A DNA stretch of 64,000 nt from UBA10649 sp963700255 (GTDB lineage: Bacteria; Actinomycetota; Actinomycetes; S36-B12), in NCBI GenBank assembly GCA_963700255.1, contig CAVOWW010000012.1, forward strand, positions 1-64,000. The letters run 5' to 3'. This document shows, piece after piece, positions 19,276-27,731 of this stretch. Below the pieces are notes generated by a model. That model made no database searches. It saw only the letters and a list, made by a program, of their open reading frames with translations, and was not told where the DNA came from. The first letter of the stretch is position 1. The number at the start of each line of letters is the position of its first letter. Position numbers and translations under genes: made by a program.

Positions 19276-20945
19276 CCGCGTCGCCGCGGCTCCCATCGGA
19301 ACAGCCGCCACGCGAGCAGGGCGGCAACCCCTCCCCAGACCGCGATGGCCGCGGCGTGCACGAGCCACTCGCTCCCGATGCCGGCCCCGTACGCGGTCTG
19401 GGTCGCGAGCCAGGACATGTGACGCAGCGGGAAGACCCATGCGATCGTCGACAGCATCGGCGGAAGGTCGGGCGCGTTGACGAAGATGTCCGAGATCATC
19501 GACAGCGGGAGCAGGGTCGCCAGCGCGAGCGCGGTCGCCGACTGCGGTGAGTCGACGAGGCACGCGAGCAGCATGCCGAGTGCAGCAGCCGAGGCGATGA
19601 TGAGGACGTAGACGGCCACGGTCATCAGCACGGCCAGCGGCCCCACCCGCACTCCGAAGAGGACGGCGCCGATCCCGAAGACCAGTGCGACCGTCATGAG
19701 ACCCAGCACGAGGGCTGCTCCGACACGTCCGGAGATGTAGGCCGATGGCGGCAGTGGGGTCCCTCGCCATCGCTTGAGGATCCCGCGCGAGCGGTCGTCC
19801 ACCACCGTGCCCGAGATGTTCACGTACGACATGACGGCGACGCCGTAGACGGAGAACGCTGCCGCCAGGTACTGCGGCAGCGGCATGCCGCCCCAGCTCA
19901 CGTCGCTGCCGTAGATCGCGGAGAAGAACACCAGCAGGATGACGGGGAACGCCACCGCGAAGAAGACGGACATCGGGTCCCTCAGCACGCCCATGGTCGA
20001 GTAGCGCACCTGCCCGCGGACGAGACCCCACCTCGTGGGCGTCTCGGTCTTCCGCGCCGGGGACAGTGACGCGGCCGGGACCAGAGCCCGCACATCCCCC
20101 TCATCGCCGACCCCCTCATCCGTGGCACCTCTGCGGCCCCGGCGTCGGCTGCGCGACGGCCGAGGCTCCCAGGTGAACAGCAGGAGTGCGACCACGACCC
20201 CGCCTATACCCCAGGCAGCCATGACCGCCAGGTGGTCCCAGTACAGGCCGCTGCCCGTCAGGAACGGATTGAAGCCATCGGCGACCGCATTGACGAAGTG
20301 CTTCAGCGGGAAGGCCCAGCCGACCGAGTCGAGCCAGTCCGGGAGCTCCACGATGAAGATGTCGGAGATGAAGGCCAGCAGGATCAGGCCGCCATTGGTG
20401 AGGGCCTGGGTCGCACCGGGGGTGGGGGCGATCGAGACGGCGGCGAGGCCCAGGGCGGCGAAGCAGAAGACCCCGACGACGACCGTGAGGAGAACGGCCG
20501 GAAGCGTGCGCCAGACGATCTCGACGTCATAGAAGAGCACGCCGATCCCCACCAGCGCCAGCAGGGACAGCAGCGAGACGAACATGGCGGTGAGGATGCG
20601 CCCCGCGAGGTGCACCCAGGGCGGCAGCGGGGTGCACCGCAGGCGCTTGAGGACGCCGGCCTCGCGGGCGTAGGCCACGCCCAGCGCGAGGGAGACGAAC
20701 GATGCCATGCAGATCCCGAACACCGCGAAGACGGGGGCGAGGAACTGTGCCAGGCGGATGCCGGATCGGTCGTCCACGATCGAGTTCCCCGCGATCGCGC
20801 TGATGACGACGAGGAAGGTCGCCGGGAAGACGAGGGTGAAGAAGGCGGCGACGGGGGTGCGCCAGAAGCTCCGTGACGAGTAGCGGAACTGCCCCCAGAT
20901 CAATGATGGCGTCGAGGGCCGGCTGACGACGTCACGGGCGTTCAC
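19272..20945 (-). CDS. ABC-2 type permease, two permease units fused in one chain
   Basis: 557-aa membrane protein made of two homologous halves joined by a charged linker (Arg-rich SRSRRRGRRG). Both halves start with a similar cytoplasmic lead (GQFRYSSRSFWRTP, GQVRYSTMGVLRDP), carry the same loop (GVLKRLRCTPLPPW, GILKRWRGTPLPPS), and end WAFPLKH / WVFPLRH then WEPR. ABC-2 exporters usually dimerise from identical or separate subunits, so the tandem chain is an obligate pseudo-dimer. It overlaps its ATPase partner by 14 bases. Substrate unknown; daunorubicin-type export is the family theme. Confidence 0.88.
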   Translation of the reverse strand: MNARDVVSRPSTPSLIWGQFRYSSRSFWRTPVAAFFTLVFPATFLVVISAIAGNSIVDDRSGIRLAQFLAPVFAVFGICMASFVSLALGVAYAREAGVLKRLRCTPLPPWVHLAGRILTAMFVSLLSLLALVGIGVLFYDVEIVWRTLPAVLLTVVVGVFCFAALGLAAVSIAPTPGATQALTNGGLILLAFISDIFIVELPDWLDSVGWAFPLKHFVNAVADGFNPFLTGSGLYWDHLAVMAAWGIGGVVVALLLFTWEPRPSRSRRRGRRGATDEGVGDEGDVRALVPAASLSPARKTETPTRWGLVRGQVRYSTMGVLRDPMSVFFAVAFPVILLVFFSAIYGSDVSWGGMPLPQYLAAAFSVYGVAVMSYVNISGTVVDDRSRGILKRWRGTPLPPSAYISGRVGAALVLGLMTVALVFGIGAVLFGVRVGPLAVLMTVAVYVLIIASAAALGMLLACLVDSPQSATALALATLLPLSMISDIFVNAPDLPPMLSTIAWVFPLRHMSWLATQTAYGAGIGSEWLVHAAAIAVWGGVAALLAWRLFRWEPRRRG

Positions 20946-21843
20946 CGGTGTCTCCCGTCAGGCGGAGGTACACGTCCTCCAGCGTGGCCCGCGACAGCGT
21001 CAGGTCCGCGAGCTCGACCCCCTGCTGCAGCGCCCAGGCCGTCACGGCCTGCAGGTCGGCAGTGGGCTGCGTGGTCTCCACGGTCACCGCTCGGTCGTCG
21101 GCCCGCACCGTTCCCGTGACGGTCGGCAGCTCATCGAGTCCCGTGCCCGGGGGCAGCGTGAACCCGATGACCGCGATCCGCTCACGTGCCACGAGATCCG
21201 CGGGAGCGTCGACGGCCACGAGTCGGCCCGCCACCATGACGCCCACCCGGTCCGCGAGGGCCTCGGCCTCCTCCATGTAGTGCGTGGTCAGCAGGATGGT
21301 CGTTCCCAGCGACCGCAGCGACGAGATGAGCTCCCAGGCCCGCCGACGGGCGGAGGGGTCGAAGCCGGTCGTCGGCTCGTCGAGGAACAGCAGGCGCGGG
21401 TCACCGACGAGTCCGAGCGCGAGGTCGAGCCGGCGACGCTGACCCCCCGACAGGGTCTTCGTCCTGGCGTCCGCCTTGTCGGACAGTCCCACCAGGTCGA
21501 TGAGCTCGTCGGGGTCGCGCCGGCGGGGATAGAGCGACGCATACAGGCGGACGAGCTCGCGAACGGTGAACTCCTCGTCGAACCCCGCCTCCTGCAGCAC
21601 GACGCCGATCTGCTCGCGGTAGGCGCGTCCCCCGATGGCCGGATCGAAGCCCTCGACGGTCACGGTGCCCGACGTGCGTTCGCGGTGTCCCTCGAGGATC
21701 TCCACGGTCGTCGTCTTGCCCGCCCCGTTGGGCCCGAGGAGGGCGAACACCTCTCCCCGTCGGACCGTGAACGTGAGGTCGTCCACCGCACGGACGTCCC
21801 CGTAGTCCTTGCGCAGCCCTGTCACGACGATGACGTCGTCCAT
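20932..21843 (-). CDS. ABC exporter ATPase (DrrA-like)
   Basis: 303-aa ATPase partner of the tandem ABC-2 permease. Walker A LLGPNGAGKTTT (residues ~34-45), signature LSGGQRRRLDLA, Walker B LLFLDEPTTGFDP and H-loop TTHYMEEAE. The DrrA-type C-terminal region ends TLEDVYLRLTG. ATG at 21843 with GACAAT 6 bases upstream, suggesting a leaderless message. The 5' gap abuts the tRNA-Thr gene on the other strand. Confidence 0.92.
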   Translation of the reverse strand: MDDVIVVTGLRKDYGDVRAVDDLTFTVRRGEVFALLGPNGAGKTTTVEILEGHRERTSGTVTVEGFDPAIGGRAYREQIGVVLQEAGFDEEFTVRELVRLYASLYPRRRDPDELIDLVGLSDKADARTKTLSGGQRRRLDLALGLVGDPRLLFLDEPTTGFDPSARRRAWELISSLRSLGTTILLTTHYMEEAEALADRVGVMVAGRLVAVDAPADLVARERIAVIGFTLPPGTGLDELPTVTGTVRADDRAVTVETTQPTADLQAVTAWALQQGVELADLTLSRATLEDVYLRLTGDTGERP

Positions 21844-21849
21844 GCCTCC

Positions 21850-21855
21850 ATTGTC
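21850..21855 (-). promoter_or_regulatory. -10 element of a leaderless promoter, ABC exporter operon
   Basis: GACAAT (minus strand) ends 6 bases before the ATG at 21843. The intervening GGAGGC is too close to the start to be a normal ribosome binding site. Confidence 0.45.
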
Positions 21856-21927
21856 CCGCGGCTCGTCGGCTCATGCCGGGTCGGCGAGACACGGCCCGCG
21901 GATTCCGCTGGCTATCCTTGACGCCAC

Positions 21928-22003
21928 GCCCCTGTAGCTCAGTGGTAGAGCAACCGCCTTGTAAGCGGTAGGTCGTCAGTTCAAACCTGACCGGGGGCTC
22001 CAC
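21928..22003 (+). tRNA. tRNA-Thr (anticodon TGT), CCA encoded
   Basis: The acceptor stem GCCCCTG pairs with CGGGGGC (one G-T pair). The anticodon arm ACCGC-CTTGTAA-GCGGT carries TGT, and the T-arm contains TTCAAAC. The discriminator is T and the genomic CCA follows. A -10-like TATCCT lies at 21913-21918, nine bases upstream. Confidence 0.95.
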
Positions 22004-22060
22004 CAGGCCCTGCGCACGCGCAGGAGTCGGCGAGCCCCCGGATCAGCAGCGGTCGGGAGA

Positions 22061-23069
22061 TCAGTCCGAGGAGCTGAAGGCCGCGTCGAACGCGGAGTCG
22101 GGGGCCGCGAACGCGTTGCGGCGCACGAACTCGAGTGCCTCCGGAGCGCCCAGGAGGCGATCCATGCCCGCGTCCTCCCATTCGACCGAGATGGGACCCT
22201 CGTAGCCGATGGTGTTCAGCATGCGGAAGCACGCCTCCCACGGGACATCGCCACGTCCGGTCGAGACGAAGTCCCAGCCGCGACGCGGGTCGGCCCACGG
22301 CAGGTGCGAGCCCAGTCGTCCGTTGCGGCCGTTGCCCACCTGACGCTTCGCGTCCTTGCAGTCCACGTGGTAGATCAGCTCGCGGAAGTCCCACAGGAAC
22401 CCGACGGGATCGAGGTCCTGCCACACGAAGTGGCTCGGATCCCAGTTGAGGCCGAAGGCGGGCCGGTGGCCGATCGCCTCGAGGGTGCGCACGGTCGTCC
22501 AGTAGTCGTAGGCGATCTCCGACGGATGCACCTCATGGGCGAACTTGACCCCCACCTCGTCGAACACGTCGAGGATCGGGTTCCACCGGTCGGCGAAGTC
22601 GCGGTAGCCGGCATCGACCATCTCCTGGGTGACGGGCGGGAACATGGCGACGTACTTCCACACCGACGAGCCGGTGAAGCCGATGACGACGTCCACGCCC
22701 ATCCGCCGGGCCGTGCGCGCGGTCAACTTCATCTCCTCGGCCGCCCGCTGGCGCACGCCCTCCGGATCGCCGTCGCCCCACACCTTCGAGCCCGACGATG
22801 TCCTTGTGCCGCTGGTCGATCGGGTCATCGCAGACGGCCTGGCCCTTGAGGTGGTTGGAGATGGCCCAGCACTTCAGGTTGTACTGCTCGAGGATGTCCA
22901 GGCGATCCTGGATGTATGCATCGTCCTCGGCGCCTCGCCAGGGATCGAGATGATCACCCCAGCAGGCGATCTCGAGCCCGTCGTAGCCCCACCCGGAGGC
23001 CAGCCGAGCGACCTCCTCGAACGGGAGGTCCGCCCACTGGCCCGTGAAGAGCGTGAATGGTCGCGTCAT
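22061..23069 (-). CDS. Sugar phosphate isomerase/epimerase (xylose-isomerase-like TIM barrel), one frameshift
   Basis: About 335 aa after removing one extra base near 22797 (HKDIV resuming as SGSKVWGDGD). Start ATG 23069 with GAGAGGCA upstream. AP-endonuclease-2/IolE-like TIM barrel: WGYDGLEIACWGDHLDPW near the start, IGFTGSSVWKYV, FAHEVHPSEIAYDYWTTVRT (metal Glu/His), GLNWDPSHFVWQDLDPV and YHVDCKDAKRQV (second metal His/Asp), VEWEDAGMDRLLGAPEALEF. This family occurs with Gfo/Idh oxidoreductases and ribose-type importers in sugar and polyol catabolism, as here. The exact sugar is not determinable. Confidence 0.85.
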
Positions 23070-23115
23070 CGCGTGTGCCTCTCTCTGTGTCGTGATGCCT
23101 GAGCCTGATCGCCGA

Positions 23116-24282
23116 TCAGCGGACGCCGTACAGGTGCTCGAGTGCCAGCTGGTCGAGGCGCTCGAAGTGCATCCCCCGCTTGGCAAGTCCGTCGAGGTCG
23201 TACGTCGCCTCACGAAGGTCCGCGAGGGTCTCCCCGGGCGCCAGCGTCGGATCCCACAGCTCGAGGACCCGGGAGTCGACGGTCGCCTGCTGCACCTCGG
23301 GATCGGCCCTGAACGCACGCACCTTGTCGCGCAGGATCAGGTAGTTGCGCATGTTGGCTCGCGCCGTCTCCCACACGTCGTCCGCGTCCTCGGTCCGTGG
23401 CGGCTTGTAGTCGAAGTGCACGAACCCGTCGTAGCGCGGGGCCCGGCCGCCGAGTCCCTCGACCACGTCGACGGCCCAGAAGGCGCCGCGCGCATTGCCC
23501 GCGCCGAAGCGCAGGTCCTGGTCGAAACGGGGGCCGTTCTGACCGTTCAGGTCGATGTGGAACAGCTTGCCCTGCCACAGCGCCTGGGCGATCCCGTGCG
23601 CGTAGTTGAGGCCCGCCATCTCCTCGTGGCCCACCTCCGGGTTGAGCCCCACGCGCGTCGGCTCGTCCAGCTGGGTGATGAAGGCCATCGCATGCCCGAT
23701 GGTGGGGAGCAGGATGTCACCGCGAGGCTCGTTGGGCTTCGGCTCGATGGCGAAGCGGATGTCGTACCCCTGCTCGCGGACGTAGGCGCACAGGTGGTCG
23801 AGGGCTTCGCGCAGCCGGTCCAGCGCCGCGTGGATGTCCTTCGCCGCCCCGGACTCCGCGCCGTCGCGTCCGCCCCAGAGCACATAGGTCTTCGCTCCCA
23901 TGCGGGCGCCGAGGTCGATGTTCCGTGCTGCCTTCGCGAGCGCGTACCGCCGGACCTCCCGGTCGTTCGAGGTGAATCCGCCGTCCTTGAAGACCGGACT
24001 GCTGAACAGGTTGGTGGTGGCCATGTCCACGGCCATGTTGTTGTCCTCGAGGGCGGCGCTGAAGCGCTCGAGCGTGCGCTCGCGAGTCGCGTCGTTCGGC
24101 ACCACGTCGTCATCGTGGAAGGTGATGCCTGCTGCGCCGAGTCCCGCGAGCCGCTCGACAGCCTCGACCGGATCGAGCTCGTCACGGACGGCACCACCGA
24201 ACACGTCGACGCCTCGCCAGCCGACCGTCCAGAGGCCGAAGCTGAACTTGTCCTGCGGTACCGGTGTCCAACGGTCGTTCAT
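23116..24282 (-). CDS. xylA: Xylose isomerase family protein (XylA-like)
   Basis: 388-aa TIM barrel of the class I (actinobacterial-length) xylose isomerase. Hallmarks: KFSFGLWTVGWRGVDVFG near the start, GAAGITFHDDDVVP (catalytic His), VLWGGRDGAE, RFAIEPKPNEPRGDI (metal Glu, Lys), VGLNPEVGHEEMAGL, LFHIDLNGQNGPRFDQDLRF (metal Asp cluster) and FDYKPPRTED. It would interconvert D-xylose/D-xylulose or D-glucose/D-fructose. No xylulokinase is directly beside it; the FGGY kinase at 30967 is glycerol-kinase-like. ATG 24282 overlaps the Gfo/Idh stop. Confidence 0.9.
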   Translation of the reverse strand: MNDRWTPVPQDKFSFGLWTVGWRGVDVFGGAVRDELDPVEAVERLAGLGAAGITFHDDDVVPNDATRERTLERFSAALEDNNMAVDMATTNLFSSPVFKDGGFTSNDREVRRYALAKAARNIDLGARMGAKTYVLWGGRDGAESGAAKDIHAALDRLREALDHLCAYVREQGYDIRFAIEPKPNEPRGDILLPTIGHAMAFITQLDEPTRVGLNPEVGHEEMAGLNYAHGIAQALWQGKLFHIDLNGQNGPRFDQDLRFGAGNARGAFWAVDVVEGLGGRAPRYDGFVHFDYKPPRTEDADDVWETARANMRNYLILRDKVRAFRADPEVQQATVDSRVLELWDPTLAPGETLADLREATYDLDGLAKRGMHFERLDQLALEHLYGVR

Positions 24283-25460
24283 GCGGGGATCTCCATCCAT
24301 GCGGAGTTGCTGGCGGCGCTCTTCTCGACTGTGTCGAGAATGCGTTGGACGCGCAGGCCGTCGGCGAACGACGGACGCGGGTCGCGATCGTGGGCGATGT
24401 CCTCGACCAGGTCCACGACCTGGTGGGTGAAGCCATGCTCGTAGCCGATCAGGTGTCCCGCCGGCCACCAGTGCGCGACGTACGGATGCACGGCCTCGGT
24501 GACGAGGATGCGGCGGAACCCTGCGGTCTCGGAGTCATCGTGGTTGTCGAAGAAGTGGAGGATGTTCATGTCCTCGAAGTCGAAGGCAACCGAGCCTTCC
24601 GATCCGTTGATCTCGATGCGGATGGCGTTCTTGCGTCCGGTGGCGAACCGCGTCGCCTCGAAGGTCGCCAGTCCGCCGCCGCCCATGCGGGCGATGAAGA
24701 TCGCGGCGTCGTCGACGGTCACCTCCCCCATCACGGTTCCGGCTGTCCCCGACAGTCCGGTCGTGCTCTCCGGGAGCGGGCGCTCCTTGATGAAGGTCTC
24801 CGTCATCGCGCTGAGCCCGGTGATGTCCTCCCCCGTGATGTACTGGACGAGGTCGATGATGTGCGCCCCGATGTCGCCAAGGGCACCTGAGCCGGCCACC
24901 TCCCGACGGAGCCGCCAGAACAGCGGTGCGTTCGGGTCGACGATCCAGTCCTGCAGGTACTGCGCCCGCACGTGCCGGATCACGCCGATGCGCCCCTGGG
25001 CAACGAGCCTCTGGGCGAGGCCGATGGCGGGCACGCGACGGTAGGTGAAGCCCACCATCGAGCGCACGCCCGCCTTCGCGGCCTTCTCGGCGGCGGCTGC
25101 CATGGCCTCGGCCTCGGCAACGCTGTTGGCGAGCGGCTTCTCGCAGAGGACGTGCTTCCCGGCTTCGAGCGCCTCGATCGCGATCTCCGCGTGCGTGTCG
25201 CCAGGGGTGCAGATGTCGATCAGGTCGATGTCAGGGCGCTTGATCACCTGGTGCCAGTCGGTCTCGACCGACTGCCAGCCGAACCGGGCGGCGACCTCAT
25301 CCGCGGCGGTCGCGTTCCTGCCGCAGATGGCGGCGAGCTCGGGCGCCATGGGGAGGTCGAAGAAGCTGGGGGCGTTGCGCCAGGCCTGCGAGTGCGCGGC
25401 GCCCATGAATGCGTATCCGATCATCCCGACCCGCAGGGTTCGGGCTTCAGTGGAAGTCAT
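24279..25460 (-). CDS. Gfo/Idh/MocA family NAD(P)-dependent sugar dehydrogenase
   Basis: 393 aa. Rossmann motif RVGMIGYAFMGAAHSQAW near residues 10-27. The conserved EKP motif is in HVLCEKPLANS, and the substrate-side helix is GSGALGDIGAHIIDLVQYITG (catalytic Asp/His). Likely oxidises or epimerises a sugar or inositol delivered by the adjacent ABC importer. ATG 25460 has AGAGGAC upstream. It follows the binding-protein gene by 66 bases and overlaps xylA by 4 bases. Confidence 0.9.
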   Translation of the reverse strand: MTSTEARTLRVGMIGYAFMGAAHSQAWRNAPSFFDLPMAPELAAICGRNATAADEVAARFGWQSVETDWHQVIKRPDIDLIDICTPGDTHAEIAIEALEAGKHVLCEKPLANSVAEAEAMAAAAEKAAKAGVRSMVGFTYRRVPAIGLAQRLVAQGRIGVIRHVRAQYLQDWIVDPNAPLFWRLRREVAGSGALGDIGAHIIDLVQYITGEDITGLSAMTETFIKERPLPESTTGLSGTAGTVMGEVTVDDAAIFIARMGGGGLATFEATRFATGRKNAIRIEINGSEGSVAFDFEDMNILHFFDNHDDSETAGFRRILVTEAVHPYVAHWWPAGHLIGYEHGFTHQVVDLVEDIAHDRDPRPSFADGLRVQRILDTVEKSAASNSAWMEIPA

Positions 25461-25526
25461 CGTCTGTCCTCTGCCGGTGGGGTCCGGTGGGGGCGAGTGC
25501 GGTACTCGCCCCCACCGTTGAGGTGT

Positions 25527-26606
25527 CTAGGACTCGAAGGCGGTGGGCAGGTACTGGTCCACGTTCTCCTTGGTCACCACTGGTGCGTACAGCATCACCT
25601 TGCGGGGTGCCTCGACCTCGACGAGGTCGCTGAGCGCCTTGCCCTGGACGATCATGCGGGCAAGGTCGATGCCGTCAGCAGCCTGGGTCGACGGGTAGAT
25701 GACGGTCGCCTTGAGCACCGTGTCGTCGGCCTGGATGGACCGCATGACGTTCGCGCTGCCGGCGCCGCCGACCATGACGAACTCGTCACGGCCCGCAGCC
25801 TCGATGGCCGCCATGACGCCGACGCCCTGGTCGTCGTCGTGGTTCCACAGGCCGTCGATCTTCGGAGCAGCCTGCAGCAGGTTCGCGGCGGCCTCTTCGC
25901 CCGACTCGACGGTGAACTCTGCCGCCACCCGGTTCGACACGGTCAGGCCGCAGCCGGCCAGTGCGTCGGCGAATCCCTTGCTCCGATCCTGCGTCAGCGG
26001 CAGGGAGTCGATGCCGGCGATCTCGGCGATGATCGCGTCGGGGTTGTCGCCGAACAGGTCGCACATGTAGGTGCCCGCGGACACGCCCATGCCGTAGTTG
26101 TCGCCGAGCACCGTCGAGCGCGCAGCGAACGGGCTGCTGAACTCACGATCGACGTTGATGACCGTGATCCCGGCCTCCATCGCCTTGGTGGCCACGTCCG
26201 TGAGCGCTGCCCCGTCGAACGGGAGCATCACGATGGCATCGACACCGTCGTTGATGAAGGTCTCGATCTGGCTGATCTGCAGGTTCACGTCGTTGGTGCC
26301 CTCGGCGACGATGAGCTCGACGTCCGAGTACTTGGCTGCCTCGTCCTGCGCGGCCTGGGTGATGGCACCCATCCAGCCGTGATCCGCTGCGGGGGCCGAG
26401 AACCCGATCCGCACCATCTCGCCGGGGGCGTCATTCGCGCTGACGTCCGTGTCGGCTGCTGCCGATCCGGCTGCCGAGGCCGCGGCGGTCGCTGCGGCTT
26501 CACTGGATTCGGTGGATGTCGAGTTGCTCGTGCATCCCGCGATGAGTGCGCTCGCTGCGACCACGATCCCTACCGTGGTGACGAGCCTGGTGCTCCGTGC
26601 TCTCAT
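25527..26606 (-). CDS. Ribose-type sugar-binding lipoprotein
   Basis: Periplasmic-binding-protein type 1 (RbsB-like) receptor, 359 aa. Lipoprotein signal with lipobox LIAGC (Cys at about residue 25), then a Ser/Ala/Thr-rich linker of ~35 residues before the folded part (MVRIGFSAPAADHGWMGAI). Ligand-contact blocks: VDAIVMLPFDG, TVINVDREF, AEIAGIDSLPLTQDRSKGFADAL and DGLWNHDDDQGVGVMAAIEA. ATG 26606 with AGAGGAAA upstream. Unlike the two MalE proteins in this window, this receptor is lipid-anchored. Confidence 0.92.
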   Translation of the reverse strand: MRARSTRLVTTVGIVVAASALIAGCTSNSTSTESSEAAATAAASAAGSAAADTDVSANDAPGEMVRIGFSAPAADHGWMGAITQAAQDEAAKYSDVELIVAEGTNDVNLQISQIETFINDGVDAIVMLPFDGAALTDVATKAMEAGITVINVDREFSSPFAARSTVLGDNYGMGVSAGTYMCDLFGDNPDAIIAEIAGIDSLPLTQDRSKGFADALAGCGLTVSNRVAAEFTVESGEEAAANLLQAAPKIDGLWNHDDDQGVGVMAAIEAAGRDEFVMVGGAGSANVMRSIQADDTVLKATVIYPSTQAADGIDLARMIVQGKALSDLVEVEAPRKVMLYAPVVTKENVDQYLPTAFES

Positions 26607-26681
26607 GGTTTCCTCTTTCTGTGGTTTCCGACATCCCGGGGGATGAGGGATTGATGCCCGCTCGGGACGTGCGCGCGGCGG

Positions 26682-27731
26682 TCAGGTGATGGCTCTGCTG
26701 CGGTCTGCGATGCGCTGCTGAAGCAGCACGGCGACGACGATGATCACCCCCTTCGCAATCGCCTGCGCGGAGATCGAGAGGTTGTTGAGGGTGAAGATGT
26801 TGTTCAGGATGGTGAAGATCAGGACGCCGATCACGGTGCCGGTGATGGTGCCGCGGCCACCGGTCAGCAGGGTTCCACCGATGACGACGGCGGCGATGGC
26901 GTCCAGCTCGTAGAGCATGCCGTGGGTCGAGCTGCCCGTGGTCGTTCGCGCCATGATCATGACGGCGGCGATACCGCAGGTCGAGCCGAGGAGGGCGTAG
27001 AGCCAGAGCGTCTGCCTCTTCACGCGGATGCCGGCCAGACGGGCCGCCTCCGCGTTGCCGCCCACGGCGAAGGTGCGGCGGCCGAACGTCGTCCTGTTGA
27101 GCAGGATCCAGCCGATCACCGCGACGAAGGCGAAGATGAGGACCAGCACCGGGATGCCCACCACATCGGCACCGAAGGTGTCGAGGAAGCCCCGCACGGA
27201 GATGATCTGCGTCTTGCGGTCGGCGATGATCTCGGCGAGTCCCCGCGCTGCGGCCAGCATGGCCAGGGTCGCGATGAAGGGTGCGATCTTCCCGTAGGCC
27301 ACCAGGAGCCCGTTGACCAGGCCCACGCACGTCGCCACGATGATCGCGCTGGTGACCATGACGATCCAGTGGAAGTCGGTCGCCATCGTCTGGGTCGCGA
27401 CGGTGGTGGCCCACACCGAGGCGAGCGCGACGTTCGCGCCCACCGAGAGGTCGATGCCGCCGCCGATGATGACGAAGGTCATGCCGATGCTCACGACGCC
27501 GATGACCGAGCCGAGGCGGAGGATCGTCAGGGTGTTGTCGACGCTGGCGAAGCGCTCGCCGCCGGTGACGATGCCGACGATGATCAGGATGACGAGAGCC
27601 AGCACGAGTCCGAGGTTGCGACCCACGGAGCCGCGGAAGATCTTCCTGAGCCCCGACACCTCGGGAGCGGAGTCGTCCGGACCGACGGGGGGCGGACCGG
27701 ACGCTGAGACGGTCGCAGTCGAATCGCTCAT
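26682..27731 (-). CDS. Ribose-type ABC transporter permease
   Basis: 349-aa RbsC/BPD_transp_2 family membrane protein with about ten hydrophobic segments. Typical blocks: TFVIIGGGIDLSVGANVALASV, VNGLLVAYGKIAPFIATLAM, GGNAEAARLAGIRVKRQTLWLYAL and AVVIGGTLLTGGRGTITGTVIG. The N-terminal ~40 residues are polar and Pro/Ser-rich. ATG 27731 overlaps the ATPase stop (ATGA). Confidence 0.92.
   Translation of the reverse strand: MSDSTATVSASGPPPVGPDDSAPEVSGLRKIFRGSVGRNLGLVLALVILIIVGIVTGGERFASVDNTLTILRLGSVIGVVSIGMTFVIIGGGIDLSVGANVALASVWATTVATQTMATDFHWIVMVTSAIIVATCVGLVNGLLVAYGKIAPFIATLAMLAAARGLAEIIADRKTQIISVRGFLDTFGADVVGIPVLVLIFAFVAVIGWILLNRTTFGRRTFAVGGNAEAARLAGIRVKRQTLWLYALLGSTCGIAAVMIMARTTTGSSTHGMLYELDAIAAVVIGGTLLTGGRGTITGTVIGVLIFTILNNIFTLNNLSISAQAIAKGVIIVVAVLLQQRIADRSRAIT

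Noticed and set aside
22004..22060. Attachment site or integrated element at the 3' end of tRNA-Thr
   Set aside because: No integrase, no second copy of the tRNA 3' end in the window, and ordinary catabolic genes follow.
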